64,000 nucleotides of DNA, taken from the NCBI GenBank assembly GCA_031550975.1, contig JAVBOC010000011.1, forward strand, positions 66,542 through 130,541, read 5' to 3'. Below the pieces are notes generated by a model. It saw nothing but the letters and a program-made list of their open reading frames with translations, made no database searches and was not told where the DNA came from. Source of the DNA: UBA947 sp031550975. Its GTDB lineage: Bacteria; Cyanobacteriota; Vampirovibrionia; Gastranaerophilales; Gastranaerophilaceae. The position numbers were made by a program, and so were the translations under genes. The number at the start of each line of letters is the position of its first letter. Position 1 is the stretch's first letter. Of the stretch, positions 24,107-31,254 are shown one piece after another.

Positions 24107-25529
24107 TAGAAAAATTTTGTAAAATCGCAACCATTGTCCAGAAAACAAACTGGATTTGCGGACGGAAAAATACTGTGTCGACAAGCCCGTGAACCATTAA
24201 GGCGCAAATGCAGACAAGGGCTGTGGAAGCGATTATTACGGCGCGTTTGTCGTCAGAATTTATAATAAATCTGACGCCGTTTTTGACTAAAATGATTATA
24301 AATCCGACGAAGGCAATTAAGGCAAAAACCCCGCTCTCTACTGCAATCTCAAGGAAAATATTGTAAGCGCTCAGAGCGTCAAACCCAGTTTTCATATAAA
24401 GCCCATAGACTTCGCGGAAGTTTTGGTTGCCGATACCGATGCCAAGCAGCCAGTTGTCTTTAAACATTTCCCAAGAGGATTGATAAACGTTAAATCGGAA
24501 GGAGTTTGACGAATCCGCGCGGAAGGAAAAAATCGACAGAACCCGTACGCGAAGCGAGCCGACAAAAAGGATTGCGCCGGTGATAAACGCCACTGCTGAA
24601 CCGATTATAGTCAGGCAGGTTTTTTTGTGGTTGTGCCATAAAAATTTTACCCCGACTGCGAAAATGCCCGCCAAAATTACCATAAGCCCAAGATATGCGC
24701 CTCTACAGCCTGTCGCAAAAAGTGTAACAGACGCAAGAATTGTAAGTATACTATAGATTAAAGTTGTTTTATTTGTCATGCCGAACTTGTTTCGGCATCT
24801 TCCACCAATGAGATTTGAGCAAGCCGCGACTGTGGAAGATCCTGAATCAAGTTCAGGATGACAAGTTGTTTTTTTGTTTTCCAAAAAGCAATAACCTGTC
24901 ATGCCAAATAATGCCGGGATTGCAGCCACTAAATATCCGCCTAAAAGGTTTGGGTTTAAAGGTTTTAACGTACCATAGACGCGGGTCATGACTTCTTCCG
25001 GGTTGATGTTTGAAACGTCTTGCCAAGTTGAGATTTCGGCAACTTGTGAAGAATTTTGCAATAACCCCACCACGGCTTCGGAGCCTGCGCATAGGGCGAT
25101 TACGCCTATTATAAAAGGAATCTTGTCTTTGTTATCTTTTAAATAAAGCCTAACAGAAAGGTAGAACAGCAGATATATCACGATTTTTATAAATCCATGG
25201 AAGCTTAATGTGAAGGCTGATGAGCCAAATAGGCTCACAATAACTATCATAAAATAAGCCAAAAGCCATAAATCGGCGGTGCTGGCTTCTAATCGCGTTT
25301 CGGGTTTAACAAGCAGTTTAACAAAAGTAAGTCCGGCTGCAATTAATGATACGATTCCGATAGTATCAGACGGCAGAAAAGTTGACACAACAAAAACCGC
25401 TAAAAACGCCGTAAAAATTAGGTTATCAAGGTTTTGCAGGATGACACTGCTTGCATATAATGGCTTCAATTTTTCTTGTGTAAAATGAAACAAGTTATTT
25501 ATTGCGGATTCACTGAACCGTTCAACCAT
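24075..25529 (-). CDS. O-antigen ligase-like membrane protein with repeat insertions
   Basis: The 484 residues contain about ten membrane helices in the Wzy_C/O-antigen-ligase arrangement, including a large periplasmic loop with the family-typical SSWEMFKDNWLLGIGIGNQN. Such proteins join or polymerise lipid-linked glycans at the periplasmic face. Residues about 223-252 (CHPELDSGSS through FGMTN) are encoded by a 90-bp palindromic repeat inserted in frame, and the C-terminal RELSEAIQ comes from another repeat. The N-terminus is also written by a short repeat, so the start (ATG 25529) is uncertain. It follows the DUF4330-like gene after 32 bp. Confidence 0.8.
   Translation of the reverse strand: MVERFSESAINNLFHFTQEKLKPLYASSVILQNLDNLIFTAFLAVFVVSTFLPSDTIGIVSLIAAGLTFVKLLVKPETRLEASTADLWLLAYFMIVIVSLFGSSAFTLSFHGFIKIVIYLLFYLSVRLYLKDNKDKIPFIIGVIALCAGSEAVVGLLQNSSQVAEISTWQDVSNINPEEVMTRVYGTLKPLNPNLLGGYLVAAIPALFGMTGYCFLENKKTTCHPELDSGSSTVAACSNLIGGRCRNKFGMTNKTTLIYSILTILASVTLFATGCRGAYLGLMVILAGIFAVGVKFLWHNHKKTCLTIIGSAVAFITGAILFVGSLRVRVLSIFSFRADSSNSFRFNVYQSSWEMFKDNWLLGIGIGNQNFREVYGLYMKTGFDALSAYNIFLEIAVESGVFALIAFVGFIIILVKNGVRFIINSDDKRAVIIASTALVCICALMVHGLVDTVFFRPQIQFVFWTMVAILQNFSSHRELSEAIQ
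24774..24863. repeat. 90-bp palindromic repeat inside the O-antigen ligase frame
   Basis: The element runs from TGTCATGCCGAACTTG to CAAGTTCAGGATGACA. Its two ends are inverted copies, each itself palindromic. At 90 bp it is exactly 30 codons and keeps the host frame open. Closely related copies lie at 36158-36246 and 56179-56268. Confidence 0.85.
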
Positions 25530-25543
25530 TCAATCATTCAACC
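25505..25543 (-). repeat. 36-bp junction repeat, copy 1
   Basis: On the minus strand the sequence GTTGAAAGGTTGAATG and the following 20 bases match the copy at 45065-45097 with about four differences. It is made of degenerate 8-10-bp GGTTGAA(T/C) units. It spans the start of the ligase gene. Confidence 0.7.
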
Positions 25544-25561
25544 TTTCAACTATTTGTCCTG

Positions 25562-26104
25562 CTATTGCATATCATTCGTGGTGTTTAATGTCTTATTAAG
25601 TTCATTGTTGTCAGTTTGCGTAACTTTTAGGTCAGAAACCGTACCCGGGAACTTGTAGTTTTTGCCTTCTAAGGTAATCGGCAAGCCTACTTTTATCTTG
25701 TTTCCGCCAACAACTGCACCGTCTTTGGTGATTTTAGCGTTATCTACGAGGGTTACGAGGATGTCGTATAAATATTCTTGTGAAACATCTTCAACAACCA
25801 TAACTTTTTTTGTATTCTGTGTTGGCAGAACGGTTTTTTTGCGCTCAGCCTTAACATCAACCACGTCCAAATCAGTGTAAGGAACGTTTCTTATGCTGAT
25901 AAATGTCTTTTCGCCGGCTTTAATCGGAATTTCTTCACCTGTGTAGGTCACTCCGCGCATATAAATTTGGAAAGTTATTTTTGAAGTTGCTTCAATTCTT
26001 TTGTCTGCAGTCTGGCGGAAGCTCATAAACGTTAAACCCCCCACAGCCAGCGCGAGAATCACCCCCGCAATGATAATTAAATCAGCTGTTTTAAATTTTG
26101 GCAT
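25562..26104 (-). CDS. DUF4330-like membrane-anchored protein
   Basis: The 180 residues start with one membrane helix (about 7-28, LIIIAGVILALAVGGLTFM), so the rest is likely periplasmic. The body fits the pattern of DUF4330 proteins known from Cyanobacteria and Firmicutes: KAGEKTFISIRNVPYTDLDVV, then a YLYDILVTLVDNAKI strand and IKVGLPITLEGKNY. The function is unknown. The start overlaps the 3' end of the heptose-kinase-like gene by 14 bp, and the ligase-like gene follows, so it probably works in envelope glycan assembly. The family call is from memory of the pattern. Confidence 0.7.
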   Translation of the reverse strand: MPKFKTADLIIIAGVILALAVGGLTFMSFRQTADKRIEATSKITFQIYMRGVTYTGEEIPIKAGEKTFISIRNVPYTDLDVVDVKAERKKTVLPTQNTKKVMVVEDVSQEYLYDILVTLVDNAKITKDGAVVGGNKIKVGLPITLEGKNYKFPGTVSDLKVTQTDNNELNKTLNTTNDMQ

Positions 26105-27113
26105 ACAAGTCGTCTCCTATAAAATTTGTCGCTGCGTCAATGAGTTCGTCGATTGTCGTAACCGCGCAGCCAAAATGTCTCACTACGATGCTTGCGGCGA
26201 TGTTGCCGATAATAGCGGCTTTTACCGGATCTGCTCCGGCTGCCAGTGCAAGCGTGTATACTGCTGTAACTGTGTCCCCTGCCCCTGTCACGTCAAATAC
26301 CTCTGATTTGTTGAACACAGGGATTTTAGTATTTTTGCCACCGGCTTCGCATACATACATCCCGTCTGCTCCGCAAGTGATAAGGACTGAAGGCGCGTTT
26401 GTTTCTTTAAGCAAGATTTCGCCCGCTTTTTGTAAGTCTTTTTCGTCTTCGATGAAGAACCCGACAGCTTTTTCTGTGTCAGGAAGGTTTGGTGTCATAG
26501 ACGTGATATTTTTGTAATTCCCCAAGTCGCGCTGTGCGTCAACCACGATGACTTTACCGTGTTTGTTCGCCAGTTCAATTGTTTTTTCAATGATTTTTGG
26601 GGTCATGGTTCCGATGTGATAGTTTGAAAGCACAATCGCATCGTGCAACGGAATCGCTTTTTCAAGATTCTCAATAACTTTTGCTTCGGTTTGTGGTGTC
26701 AAAAGTTCGTTTGTCTGGCGGTCAATACGTACAATCTGCTGGGTAATTGAAGTCGAAATAGAACCCGAAATACGCGTCTTTGTTGTGGTTTTTCGATTTG
26801 GATCTTTGACCAAATAATTACAATTTACCCCTGCTTTCAAGAAAGTTTCAGTAAGCTGTCCGCCTTGGAAATCATCCCCGATAACCCCAACCACACTGAC
26901 TTTCCCGCTATTGAGCGAAGAAACGTTATGGGCAGCGTTTGACGCGCCGCCAAGGATGAGTTTTGTATGAGTGTGCTGCAAAATCAACACCGGAGCCTCG
27001 CGCGAAATCCGCTCTGCGCCGCCATAAATCATCTCATCAAGCGCTAAATCCCCGACAACAAGCACCTTAGGCTCACTCAATTTTTTGATGTATTCAACAA
27101 TCTGATTTTTCAT
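26091..27113 (-). CDS. hldA: PfkB-family kinase, heptose-7-phosphate kinase-like
   Basis: The 340 residues form a ribokinase-fold sugar kinase. They have the N-terminal VLVVGDLALDEMIYGGAERI, the substrate-binding GGASNAAHNVSSL, and the catalytic DVTGAGDTV near the C-terminus. The order and the phrase RISREAPVLI are typical of the RfaE/HldE N-terminal domain, which phosphorylates heptose 7-phosphate at C1 for the ADP-heptose of LPS core. The nucleotidyltransferase domain is absent, so this would be the separate HldA/RfaE1 form. It is first in an operon with the DUF4330-like and ligase-like genes, and two GT9 genes lie elsewhere in the window. Confidence 0.85.
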   Translation of the reverse strand: MKNQIVEYIKKLSEPKVLVVGDLALDEMIYGGAERISREAPVLILQHTHTKLILGGASNAAHNVSSLNSGKVSVVGVIGDDFQGGQLTETFLKAGVNCNYLVKDPNRKTTTKTRISGSISTSITQQIVRIDRQTNELLTPQTEAKVIENLEKAIPLHDAIVLSNYHIGTMTPKIIEKTIELANKHGKVIVVDAQRDLGNYKNITSMTPNLPDTEKAVGFFIEDEKDLQKAGEILLKETNAPSVLITCGADGMYVCEAGGKNTKIPVFNKSEVFDVTGAGDTVTAVYTLALAAGADPVKAAIIGNIAASIVVRHFGCAVTTIDELIDAATNFIGDDLYAKI

Positions 27114-27149
27114 ATTTAATAATCCCTATCGACATTTTAGCACAAAATC

Positions 27150-27875
27150 CTAGACATGTCTTTTCGCCGGATTTATTAGGAGTTCGGCGATTTCTTTTGC
27201 TCCGTCAAAGTCGCGTTCTGAAAGGATTTTTGCGGCAGTTTGTCTATCATAATCAACGAATTTGTGCTCCAGTTCAAAAGAGCCGTCATTGAAATTGGCG
27301 ATAACATAGCATGGCATAGCATCTGAAGTCATCGGGCGTCCGATACTGCCAACATTCACAACGGTTTTAGAAGCCTGATAGCCGCAAGGCACGTGTGTGT
27401 GCCCGCAAAAAACAACGTCAGCGCTCACGCCCACAAGCATTTCCTCGATTTCTGCTAATGGCATGTCGGGAAAAATATTCTCATTATTTTTGCGTGGTGA
27501 ACCGTGAACCAACAAAACTTTTACGCCCTCAATTTCTAATTCAAGTTGAGTAGGCAGCTTTTTTAAAAATTCTTTTTGTTCATTATTTAGCAGTTGAACA
27601 TCTGCTGTAAGCGCGTTTGCCATTAACGGGAATTTTTCCTGTACCACTTTAAAAAGTGCCGGCGAATAGTGCGCGATTAATTCATCCGTATTCCCTTGGA
27701 TTATTGTCCAATCTTGTTTTTGTATGAATTCTACAACGCGTACGGGTTCCGGGCCAGCAAGTGCAAGATCGCCGAGGCAAAACATCTTGTCGCAGTTGCT
27801 TTGTTTGATGTCTGCAAGGACTGCTTCAAGCGCCTGGAAGTTTCCGTGTATGTCTGAAATAATTGCTGCTTTCAT
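27150..27875 (-). CDS. Calcineurin-like metallophosphoesterase (YfcE type)
   Basis: The 241 residues carry the binuclear-metal motifs in order: ISDIHGN (7-13), CLGDLALAGP, GNTDE (in place of GNHD), VHGSPR and GHTHVP. Such enzymes hydrolyse phosphomono- or diesters; the substrate cannot be predicted. The start is divergent from ispG with only 14 bp between the two ATGs. On its strand TATAAT ends nine bases before the ATG, implying a leader of only one or two bases. Confidence 0.85.
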   Translation of the reverse strand: MKAAIISDIHGNFQALEAVLADIKQSNCDKMFCLGDLALAGPEPVRVVEFIQKQDWTIIQGNTDELIAHYSPALFKVVQEKFPLMANALTADVQLLNNEQKEFLKKLPTQLELEIEGVKVLLVHGSPRKNNENIFPDMPLAEIEEMLVGVSADVVFCGHTHVPCGYQASKTVVNVGSIGRPMTSDAMPCYVIANFNDGSFELEHKFVDYDRQTAAKILSERDFDGAKEIAELLINPAKRHV

Positions 27876-27883
27876 GTTAAACT
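27875..27883 (+). promoter_or_regulatory. ispG promoter, leaderless type
   Basis: TGTTAAACT (extended -10) ends six bases before the ispG ATG at 27890. It lies between the divergent start codons and overlaps the leader of the opposite gene. Confidence 0.4.
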
Positions 27884-27889
27884 AATTAT

Positions 27890-28951
27890 ATGATAAACAG
27901 AAGAAAATCAAAAGAAATCGCAATCGGTGATGTGAAAATCGGGGGAGATTCTCCGATCTGTGTGCAGTCTATGTGCAACACAGACACACGCGATGTTGCG
28001 GCGACCATCGCGCAGATTAAGGAACTTGCGGATGCGGGCTGCGAAATCGCACGTCTGGCGGTTTTAAATAAAGACGCTGCCGAAGCCATCCGCGAAATCG
28101 TAAAACTCACGCCCATCCCGCTCGTAGCGGATATCCATTTTGATTATAGGCTCGCAATTGATTGCATAAACAACGGAATTCACGCGCTGCGCCTAAACCC
28201 GGGTAACATTGGCAAACAAGAAAATGTTGTTAAAGTTGTGTCGCTTGCAAAACAACAGAAAATCCCGATTAGGATTGGAGTAAATGCCGGTTCGCTTGAA
28301 AAAGAAATTAAAGAAACTAACCAGCCTTTGCACTCGAAAATGGTTCAAAGTGCGCTAAAACACATTAAAATCCTTGAAGATTTGAACTTTGATTTAATAA
28401 AAGTTTCGCTAAAATCGTCGGATGTGTTGACTACTATTGAGGCATATCGCGAGATTGCGGACAAAATTCCTTACGCGCTGCATCTTGGAGTAACTGAAGC
28501 AGGAACTCTAAAAAGCGGACTGATTAAATCCTCCGTGGGCCTAGGAACGCTTTTGGCTGAAGGCATTGGCGACACGATTAGAGTTTCGTTAACAGAAAAT
28601 CCTGTTGAAGAAGTTCACGCGGGATTTGAGATTTTAAAGAGTTTAAATTTGCGCGAAAAAGGGGTGAATTTCATTTCCTGTCCGACCTGTGGCAGAACAC
28701 AAATTGACCTGATCGGACTTGCAAAAAAAGTCGAAGAAAAATTTAAAAACCTTGATAAACCGATTACCATCGCGACGATGGGGTGCGCGGTTAACGGCCC
28801 TGGTGAAGCAGGTCACGCGGATTTTGGGATTGCGGGCGGAATCGAGGAAGGCTATATTTTTCGCAAAGGTGAAATTATTGCCAAAGTTCCTGAGAACCAA
28901 CTTTTAGAAAAGCTCGAAGAAATTATACTTGAGCAGGTTTGCCGGCCATAA
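27890..28951 (+). CDS. ispG: Hydroxymethylbutenyl diphosphate synthase IspG
   Basis: IspG (GcpE) makes HMBPP in the MEP isoprenoid pathway using a [4Fe-4S] cluster. The 353 residues start with a TIM barrel (GDSPICVQSMCNTDT, LRLNPGNIG, RIGVNAGSLE). The cluster ligands are Cys264 and Cys267 (CPTCGRTQ) and Cys299 with Glu306 (GCAVNGPGE). It is the compact bacterial form. The last 29 bp overlap the convergent phosphatase-like gene. Confidence 0.96.
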   Translation: MINRRKSKEIAIGDVKIGGDSPICVQSMCNTDTRDVAATIAQIKELADAGCEIARLAVLNKDAAEAIREIVKLTPIPLVADIHFDYRLAIDCINNGIHALRLNPGNIGKQENVVKVVSLAKQQKIPIRIGVNAGSLEKEIKETNQPLHSKMVQSALKHIKILEDLNFDLIKVSLKSSDVLTTIEAYREIADKIPYALHLGVTEAGTLKSGLIKSSVGLGTLLAEGIGDTIRVSLTENPVEEVHAGFEILKSLNLREKGVNFISCPTCGRTQIDLIGLAKKVEEKFKNLDKPITIATMGCAVNGPGEAGHADFGIAGGIEEGYIFRKGEIIAKVPENQLLEKLEEIILEQVCRP

Positions 28952-30047
28952 TTTTGTCCATATCAGGCAGGTGTTTTTTGAATCTGTCCATGTGTTTCCA
29001 GCTGCCGTCAGGTTGAATTTCTTTTGCAAATTCTACGATTCTGGTGTGGAAAGCATCGTGTCCGCCCCCGAAGGCAAAACGTTCGAGCAGAGCGTCTTCA
29101 AGAGGCATTTGTTTTGAATAGATTTTCCATATTGCAGCAAACATTCCGGTTCTGTCCATGCCGTGTGTGCAGGTTATAAGCGCCGGCAAATTATTCTTTT
29201 TGCAATATTCCATTATGTGAAGAAATTGGGCAATCTTAAGGTCCATAGTTTTTTTGCTGCAGCCTTTATGAGGAATATTAAAACGTATCATCTTAGGTTT
29301 TGTTTCGAGTTTTGAGACAGGAACACCTTTGACTTCTTTTGCAAGATTAACCCACACCGCAGGCTTAAGAAAATTCAAAACGGTATTTAGTGCCTTTATG
29401 GATTTACCGTTAAATGCTTTCATCCCGCCGCGGTGGAAATTCTTATCAAAAGTTCCATAATTCATTTCACAATAAGGATAGCCGAACGATATTTGTTTGG
29501 CATTACGTTGTATGTATAACGCAGTGTACTTTCTAAACTTTTCTGTTAACTTTGGATCTATTTGATCCAATTTTGCGGCGATGTCAGATTCCTTCAATAT
29601 GTATGCTGCAAGATAATCGTTCGGCATTTGCTGCTGGATAATGCTATGCCTCATTTGGGGGCTGTATCTTTGATTCATTGTAATGAATAAATCATTTATT
29701 GAGCGGTGAGTAATGCTGCGCATACCGCCTGAATCATTAGCAATAATATTATTGAACTGTTCAAAAATTTGGTCGTGAGAAACAGCCGTTTTTGAAGGCT
29801 TACTGTGTTGTATATGTCCGGAAAGCACTTTAGAAAATTGATCTTTCATTTTCATGTAAATACTTTTGGCAATCGGGACAAATTGAGAAAAGTCTCCTTC
29901 TGGAAGCGCATCAGCTTTCTTAAAAGTGTCGGGGACTGTATGCGTGATATATTTTTTCGGTGCGGGTTTAGAAAAAGTAACTCCTATGAATGAGGAGGGA
30001 TGGACCAATTTTATAGGGGCTGATATTGCATTTAATGGGGTTAACAT
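28923..30047 (-). CDS. Cys-based (dual-specificity/tyrosine) phosphatase-like protein
   Basis: The 374 residues are mostly unfamiliar, but the segment LPALITCTHGMDRTGMFAAI contains a C(x)5R phosphatase loop (Cys293 to Arg299) with the DRTG ending typical of PTP/DSP and inositide phosphatases. The preceding part is basic and helical. There is no clear signal peptide or membrane helix. The loop position and the large N-terminal region make this unlike housekeeping low-molecular-weight phosphatases. A secreted or host-directed role is possible but unsupported. GGAAGA precedes the ATG. The 3' end overlaps ispG. Confidence 0.65.
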   Translation of the reverse strand: MLTPLNAISAPIKLVHPSSFIGVTFSKPAPKKYITHTVPDTFKKADALPEGDFSQFVPIAKSIYMKMKDQFSKVLSGHIQHSKPSKTAVSHDQIFEQFNNIIANDSGGMRSITHRSINDLFITMNQRYSPQMRHSIIQQQMPNDYLAAYILKESDIAAKLDQIDPKLTEKFRKYTALYIQRNAKQISFGYPYCEMNYGTFDKNFHRGGMKAFNGKSIKALNTVLNFLKPAVWVNLAKEVKGVPVSKLETKPKMIRFNIPHKGCSKKTMDLKIAQFLHIMEYCKKNNLPALITCTHGMDRTGMFAAIWKIYSKQMPLEDALLERFAFGGGHDAFHTRIVEFAKEIQPDGSWKHMDRFKKHLPDMDKIMAGKPAQV

Positions 30048-30220
30048 TTTTATATTCTTCCTACAAAAACTACGTACTTCTTTTTTAAGATAAGGCGCAT
30101 GATAGCGAAATATGAACCCCGGGCGAGAGATATCGTTACAATTATTTACAAGGTTGTGGGGCTTTTTAAAAATCTCATCTTTGTAATGTATGGCATTTCT
30201 AGTAAATAAATTGTAATATC

Positions 30221-30249
30221 TTGATATACAACTAAAAAAGTATTACAAT
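30221..30249 (+). promoter_or_regulatory. Promoter of the exported-protein operon
   Basis: TTGATA (30221-30226), a 17-bp spacer and TACAAT (30244-30249) form a good sigma-70-type promoter 35 bases before ATG 30285, which has AGAGGT upstream. Confidence 0.65.
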
Positions 30250-30284
30250 AAAAATAACGAACTAGTCAAACCAGAGGTTATGAT

Positions 30285-30635
30285 ATGAAAAATAAGATTT
30301 TGATTTTAGGAATATTTGCACTTGCTGCAGCACCAGCGTTTGCTGAAGCTACTGTCGGGCAGGTTTCTTCGCCTTCATATATGTTGCAAACCGGGTATTC
30401 CAGCACAGTGGCGGAAATGGTCGGACGCTATCAGGCGCAGACCAAAGGAGTTCCTTATACCGGGCCGGCAGCGGGCGGATATTATTACCAACCTCTTGAT
30501 TGGACTGATAACGAATATGCAAATAAAGCAATCCAATATGTTAGAAATGCGTTTATATACCTTGATCCGGGCTTAGATACAGGCTCATTCATGAATCATG
30601 ACATCAAATTCACACCACAATACGATGATTTATAA
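30285..30635 (+). CDS. Small exported protein, unknown
   Basis: The 116 residues begin with a clear signal peptide (MKNKILILGIFALAAAPAFA, cleavage before Glu21). The mature part is about 95 residues, rich in Tyr and Gly (GGYYYQPLDWTDNEY), with no Cys. I recognise no family. It is the first gene of a three-gene operon; the next gene starts inside its last codons. A role in the envelope or periplasm is likely from the signal alone. Confidence 0.7.
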   Translation: MKNKILILGIFALAAAPAFAEATVGQVSSPSYMLQTGYSSTVAEMVGRYQAQTKGVPYTGPAAGGYYYQPLDWTDNEYANKAIQYVRNAFIYLDPGLDTGSFMNHDIKFTPQYDDL

Positions 30636-31251
30636 TAAATTACACTGTTGTTTCGTAAGCCTGCTGTTTGCAGCCTTGTTGTTGTGTGTAAATACTGTGC
30701 ATGCTGCTCAATCAGGCGGGGTGAGTTTTGACGATTATCTGATGGATTATTCTAGATTACACCCTTCACAGATTAGAACTGAGGCGGATTTCTACTATAA
30801 CAAAGCGGCTGATAGCCAAACCAGTGCTGAGCGCGATGAATTTATTGAAATTGCGCAAGCAAAATATTATATTTTAACCATGCTCGACCATGAAGATATA
30901 GCCGCAGCGATACAACTGGCGCGGATTTACGACTATCGGAATAAAAACCGTTTGGCTAAAGAATATTTTTTCAAAGCGACAAACTTAGATGCTTATAACC
31001 CTTATGCTAACCAGTATTTCGGGGATTTTTATTATAAAAGAAAAGACTACAAGCGTGCTATAAATTATTATAAAATAGCTCATGAGAATGGGTTGCGTAA
31101 TAAGTATGAGTTGAATTATAATATGGCTGTGATATATGAAAAGCTGGCCGACCTGCCGCGTGCACGATTGTATTACTCGGCATGCCTTGCTGCGACGCCA
31201 AACAACGCAGAATTGCGAGAAAAGATAAGATCCTTAGAAAGCGAGAAGTAA
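30625..31251 (+). CDS. Exported TPR-repeat protein
   Basis: From ATG 30625 the protein has 208 residues and starts with a signal peptide (CCFVSLLFAALLLCVNTVHA). The body contains helical repeats of TPR type, for example NPYANQYFGDFYYKRKDYKR and KYELNYNMAVIYEKLADLPR. TPR proteins are scaffolds for other proteins. ATG 30598 gives nine more residues and cannot be excluded; neither start has a good ribosome-binding site, and coupling to the upstream gene is likely. The GHL10 gene follows after 3 bp, so the proteins may act together at the envelope. Confidence 0.75.
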   Translation: MIYNKLHCCFVSLLFAALLLCVNTVHAAQSGGVSFDDYLMDYSRLHPSQIRTEADFYYNKAADSQTSAERDEFIEIAQAKYYILTMLDHEDIAAAIQLARIYDYRNKNRLAKEYFFKATNLDAYNPYANQYFGDFYYKRKDYKRAINYYKIAHENGLRNKYELNYNMAVIYEKLADLPRARLYYSACLAATPNNAELREKIRSLESEK

Positions 31252-31254
31252 AAA

